DNA of 6,620 bases from Pedosphaera sp. (GTDB taxonomy: Bacteria; Verrucomicrobiota; Verrucomicrobiia; Limisphaerales; Pedosphaeraceae): the NCBI GenBank assembly GCA_028293465.1, contig JAQGOT010000365.1:1-6620 (forward strand), read 5' to 3'. Position 1 is the first letter of the stretch; every line of letters begins with the position of its first letter. This document shows, in pieces, positions 5,756 through 6,620 of this stretch. A model generated the notes under the pieces. That model was given only the letters and a program-made list of their open reading frames with translations, was not told the DNA's origin and made no database searches. Both the position numbers and the translations under genes were made by a program.

Positions 5756-5793
5756 AATAAAAAAGGGCGAAGCGGCGTTCGGCCGGGTCGCCC
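5756..5793 (-). terminator. intrinsic attenuator terminator in the pyrR leader
   Basis: On the minus strand GGGCGA/TCGCCC (5788-5793 with 5765-5770) encloses, after a 2-by-2 internal loop, CGGC/GCCG with a 5-base loop, and is followed directly by TTTTTTATT (5756-5764). It lies between the PyrR-binding hairpin and the pyrR start, as expected for a PyrR-dependent attenuator. It also serves as the only plausible terminator for the small gene upstream. Confidence 0.88.
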
Positions 5794-5831
5794 CAATAAA
5801 AATGTTCGGTGACATGGCTTCCTTGGCAACC
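5786..5831 (-). promoter_or_regulatory. predicted antiterminator pairing in the pyrR leader
   Basis: GGUUGCC (5825-5831), the 3' side of the PyrR-binding hairpin, can pair with GGCGACC (5786-5792), the 5' side of the terminator, as 7 bp with one U-G wobble. It excludes both the PyrR loop and the terminator, which is the standard logic of this attenuator. The pairing is seen in the sequence; its use in the cell is inference. Confidence 0.65.
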
Positions 5832-5852
5832 TCGCGGGATTGCGTTAAAGGA
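5820..5852 (-). promoter_or_regulatory. PyrR-binding RNA hairpin (anti-antiterminator)
   Basis: The minus strand reads AATCCCGCGAGGTT at 5828-5841, a 14 of 14 match to the known PyrR loop consensus ARUCCNGNGAGGYU. The upper stem GCAAUC/GGUUGC closes the CCGCGA loop, and below an internal bulge a lower stem UCCUU (5848-5852) pairs with AAGGA (5820-5824). This is the canonical two-stem architecture. The hairpin begins 13 bases after the stop of the small gene at 5865-6101. A weak promoter pair TTGAGC, 19 bases, TATGAA (5942-5947 and 5917-5922) lies within that gene; otherwise the leader is read from further upstream. Confidence 0.9.
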
Positions 5853-5864
5853 GGCGAAGGTTGG

Positions 5865-6101
5865 TTAATCGGCCCTAACCGGAGTGTGCCGATTTTTTCG
5901 CCATTTGGAACGATGTTTCATAATCCAATCCGTCAGTGCGCGCTCAAAACCAATGTCCTTGCCGGCTTTCTCGGACTCGATCCACTTGTGTTTGAGAATT
6001 TCTTCGCGCTCGGCCTGGAACTCGCGGTAAAGGGAGGAATTCTTCAGGAGATCATTCCCAGAAGGAGAATCTTTAGTGTCGGTAGACATAGTTGCCAACA
6101 T
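5865..6101 (-). CDS. small conserved-looking charged protein of unknown function
   Basis: A 78-residue protein rich in Lys, Arg and Glu, without membrane segments or signal peptide. The centre reads SSLYREFQAEREEILKHKWI and then SEKAGKDIGFERALTDWIMK, with a WRKNR tail. The regular pattern of charged and aromatic residues suggests two amphipathic helices joined by a GKDIG turn. Small proteins of this kind occur in PVC-group bacteria to my recollection, but I cannot name a family. A second ATG at 6089 gives 74 residues; neither start has a Shine-Dalgarno sequence, and the later one fits better with the candidate promoter. Its stop lies directly before the PyrR hairpin, so the pyr genes may be partly co-transcribed with it, with the attenuator in between. 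Confidence 0.75.
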   Translation of the reverse strand: MLATMSTDTKDSPSGNDLLKNSSLYREFQAEREEILKHKWIESEKAGKDIGFERALTDWIMKHRSKWRKNRHTPVRAD

Positions 6102-6112
6102 CGATTGTCACA

Positions 6113-6141
6113 AGTATGAAACATTTTCGCTGCCAAGACAA
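6113..6141 (-). promoter_or_regulatory. promoter candidate for the small charged protein gene
   Basis: TTGTCT (6136-6141), 17 bases, CATACT (6113-6118); each hexamer matches consensus at four of six positions. A start near 6106 would leave about 5 bases before the first ATG or 17 before the second. A separate GATAAT at 6144-6149 is a better -10 but lacks a -35 partner. Confidence 0.3.
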
Positions 6142-6226
6142 CCATTATCTGATGGCTGAAGGGAACCGAAAAACGTGAACTTGGATCAAAGTCCCATTCG
6201 GACCGTAACGCACAAGCAACGAAACA

Positions 6227-6620
6227 TCATCCGAGTTTCTGACGCAGAGTTTCCGCCACGCGGATAAAGGCTTGAGCGGGAGGCTTTTCAGGGGCCGAGA
6301 CGACCACGGGAATCCCTTGGTCACCGGAAATACGAATCTCGGTAAAGATGGGAATCTCGCCGAAGAAAGTAGTGTTTTGACGCTCCGCTTCCTGTCGGCC
6401 GCCGCCGTGACCGAAGATTTCGATGCGGTCGCCGTTGGGGGCGGTGAAGTAGCTCATGTTCTCAATGATGCCCAAAATCGGCACATTTACCTTCTCGAAC
6501 ATGGCGATGCCTTTTCGCACGACGCCGAGGGATGCCTCCTGGGGAGTGGTGACGATGACGCCGCCATCGAGCGGAACGGTTTGGCAAAGGGAAAGTTGAG
6601 CGTCGCCGGTGCCGGGCGGC
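6227..6620 (-). CDS. mrp: Mrp/ApbC-type P-loop ATPase, C-terminal 130 residues (5' end beyond the window)
   Basis: The reading frame is open to the window edge at 6620, so the N-terminal part with the Walker A (deviant P-loop) motif is missing. The visible part begins PPGTGDAQL, the signature of Mrp/NBP35-family ATPases, followed by GGVIVTTPQEASL, ILGIIENMSYF, IFGHGGGRQEAE and FGEIPIFTEIRISGD, in family order. These proteins are cytoplasmic Fe-S cluster carriers or scaffolds. After NMSYF, where many members have a CPxCG cluster-ligand motif, this one has TAPNGD with no cysteine. Forms without the motif are known, for example in Alphaproteobacteria. The GTG at 6518-6520 is an internal codon, not a start. 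The gene is followed by a 125-base gap with no good terminator. Confidence 0.93.
   Translation of the reverse strand, partial: PPGTGDAQLSLCQTVPLDGGVIVTTPQEASLGVVRKGIAMFEKVNVPILGIIENMSYFTAPNGDRIEIFGHGGGRQEAERQNTTFFGEIPIFTEIRISGDQGIPVVVSAPEKPPAQAFIRVAETLRQKLG

Noticed and set aside
4653..6119. 488-codon plus-strand frame across pyrR, the leader and the small gene
   Set aside because: It runs opposite three supported features, including a structured RNA leader, and has no recognisable domain.
6180..6226. hairpin GTCC/GGAC after mrp as a terminator
   Set aside because: It has only 4 bp of stem and a three-base T run, too weak to support.
1..6620. CRISPR arrays, tRNA or rRNA genes, defence or phage genes
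   Set aside because: No regularly spaced repeats, no tRNA-like T-arm motif and no such proteins were seen on either strand.

Overview
The window reads as a GC-rich, gene-sparse piece of a bacterial chromosome in which every protein gene I accept lies on the minus strand. The best guess for the host is a member of Verrucomicrobiota or a nearby PVC-group lineage. This rests on the style of the large 774-residue protein, which joins a pseudopilin-like segment to a FlgD-like C-terminal domain, on the small conserved charged protein upstream of pyrR, and on the general absence of Shine-Dalgarno sequences. This is an inference from protein character, not a database result.

Reading along the minus strand from the right edge: the 3' part of an Mrp/ApbC-type P-loop ATPase (6227-6620, cut by the window edge); a 78-codon conserved-looking small protein (5865-6101); a compact PyrR attenuation leader (about 5756-5852); pyrR (5154-5690); and pyrB (4202-5146) starting 7 bases after pyrR. 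The leader holds a perfect match to the PyrR-binding-loop consensus, an intrinsic terminator with a U tract, and a pairing between the two that fits as the antiterminator. Together they form an autoregulated pyrimidine cassette: PyrR loaded with UMP/UTP should favour the terminator, and pyrimidine shortage should let transcription continue into pyrR-pyrB.

Below pyrB there are about 900 bases without an intact gene (3292-4201). They hold an AT-rich island (25 % GC over 4001-4080), a short decayed gene remnant with two in-frame stops, a candidate 183-bp MITE-like element with 23-bp terminal inverted repeats and 9-bp flanking direct repeats, and a nested palindrome just upstream of a stand-alone receiver-domain response regulator (2869-3291).

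The left third is a single large membrane-anchored or exported protein of unknown function (131-2455) with a clear sigma70-type promoter and a good ribosome binding site. The 413-base gap between it and the response regulator gene carries a strong intrinsic terminator on the plus strand that belongs to no annotated gene, so a small plus-strand RNA or peptide gene is possible there. The first 18 bases may be the start of a further minus-strand gene.
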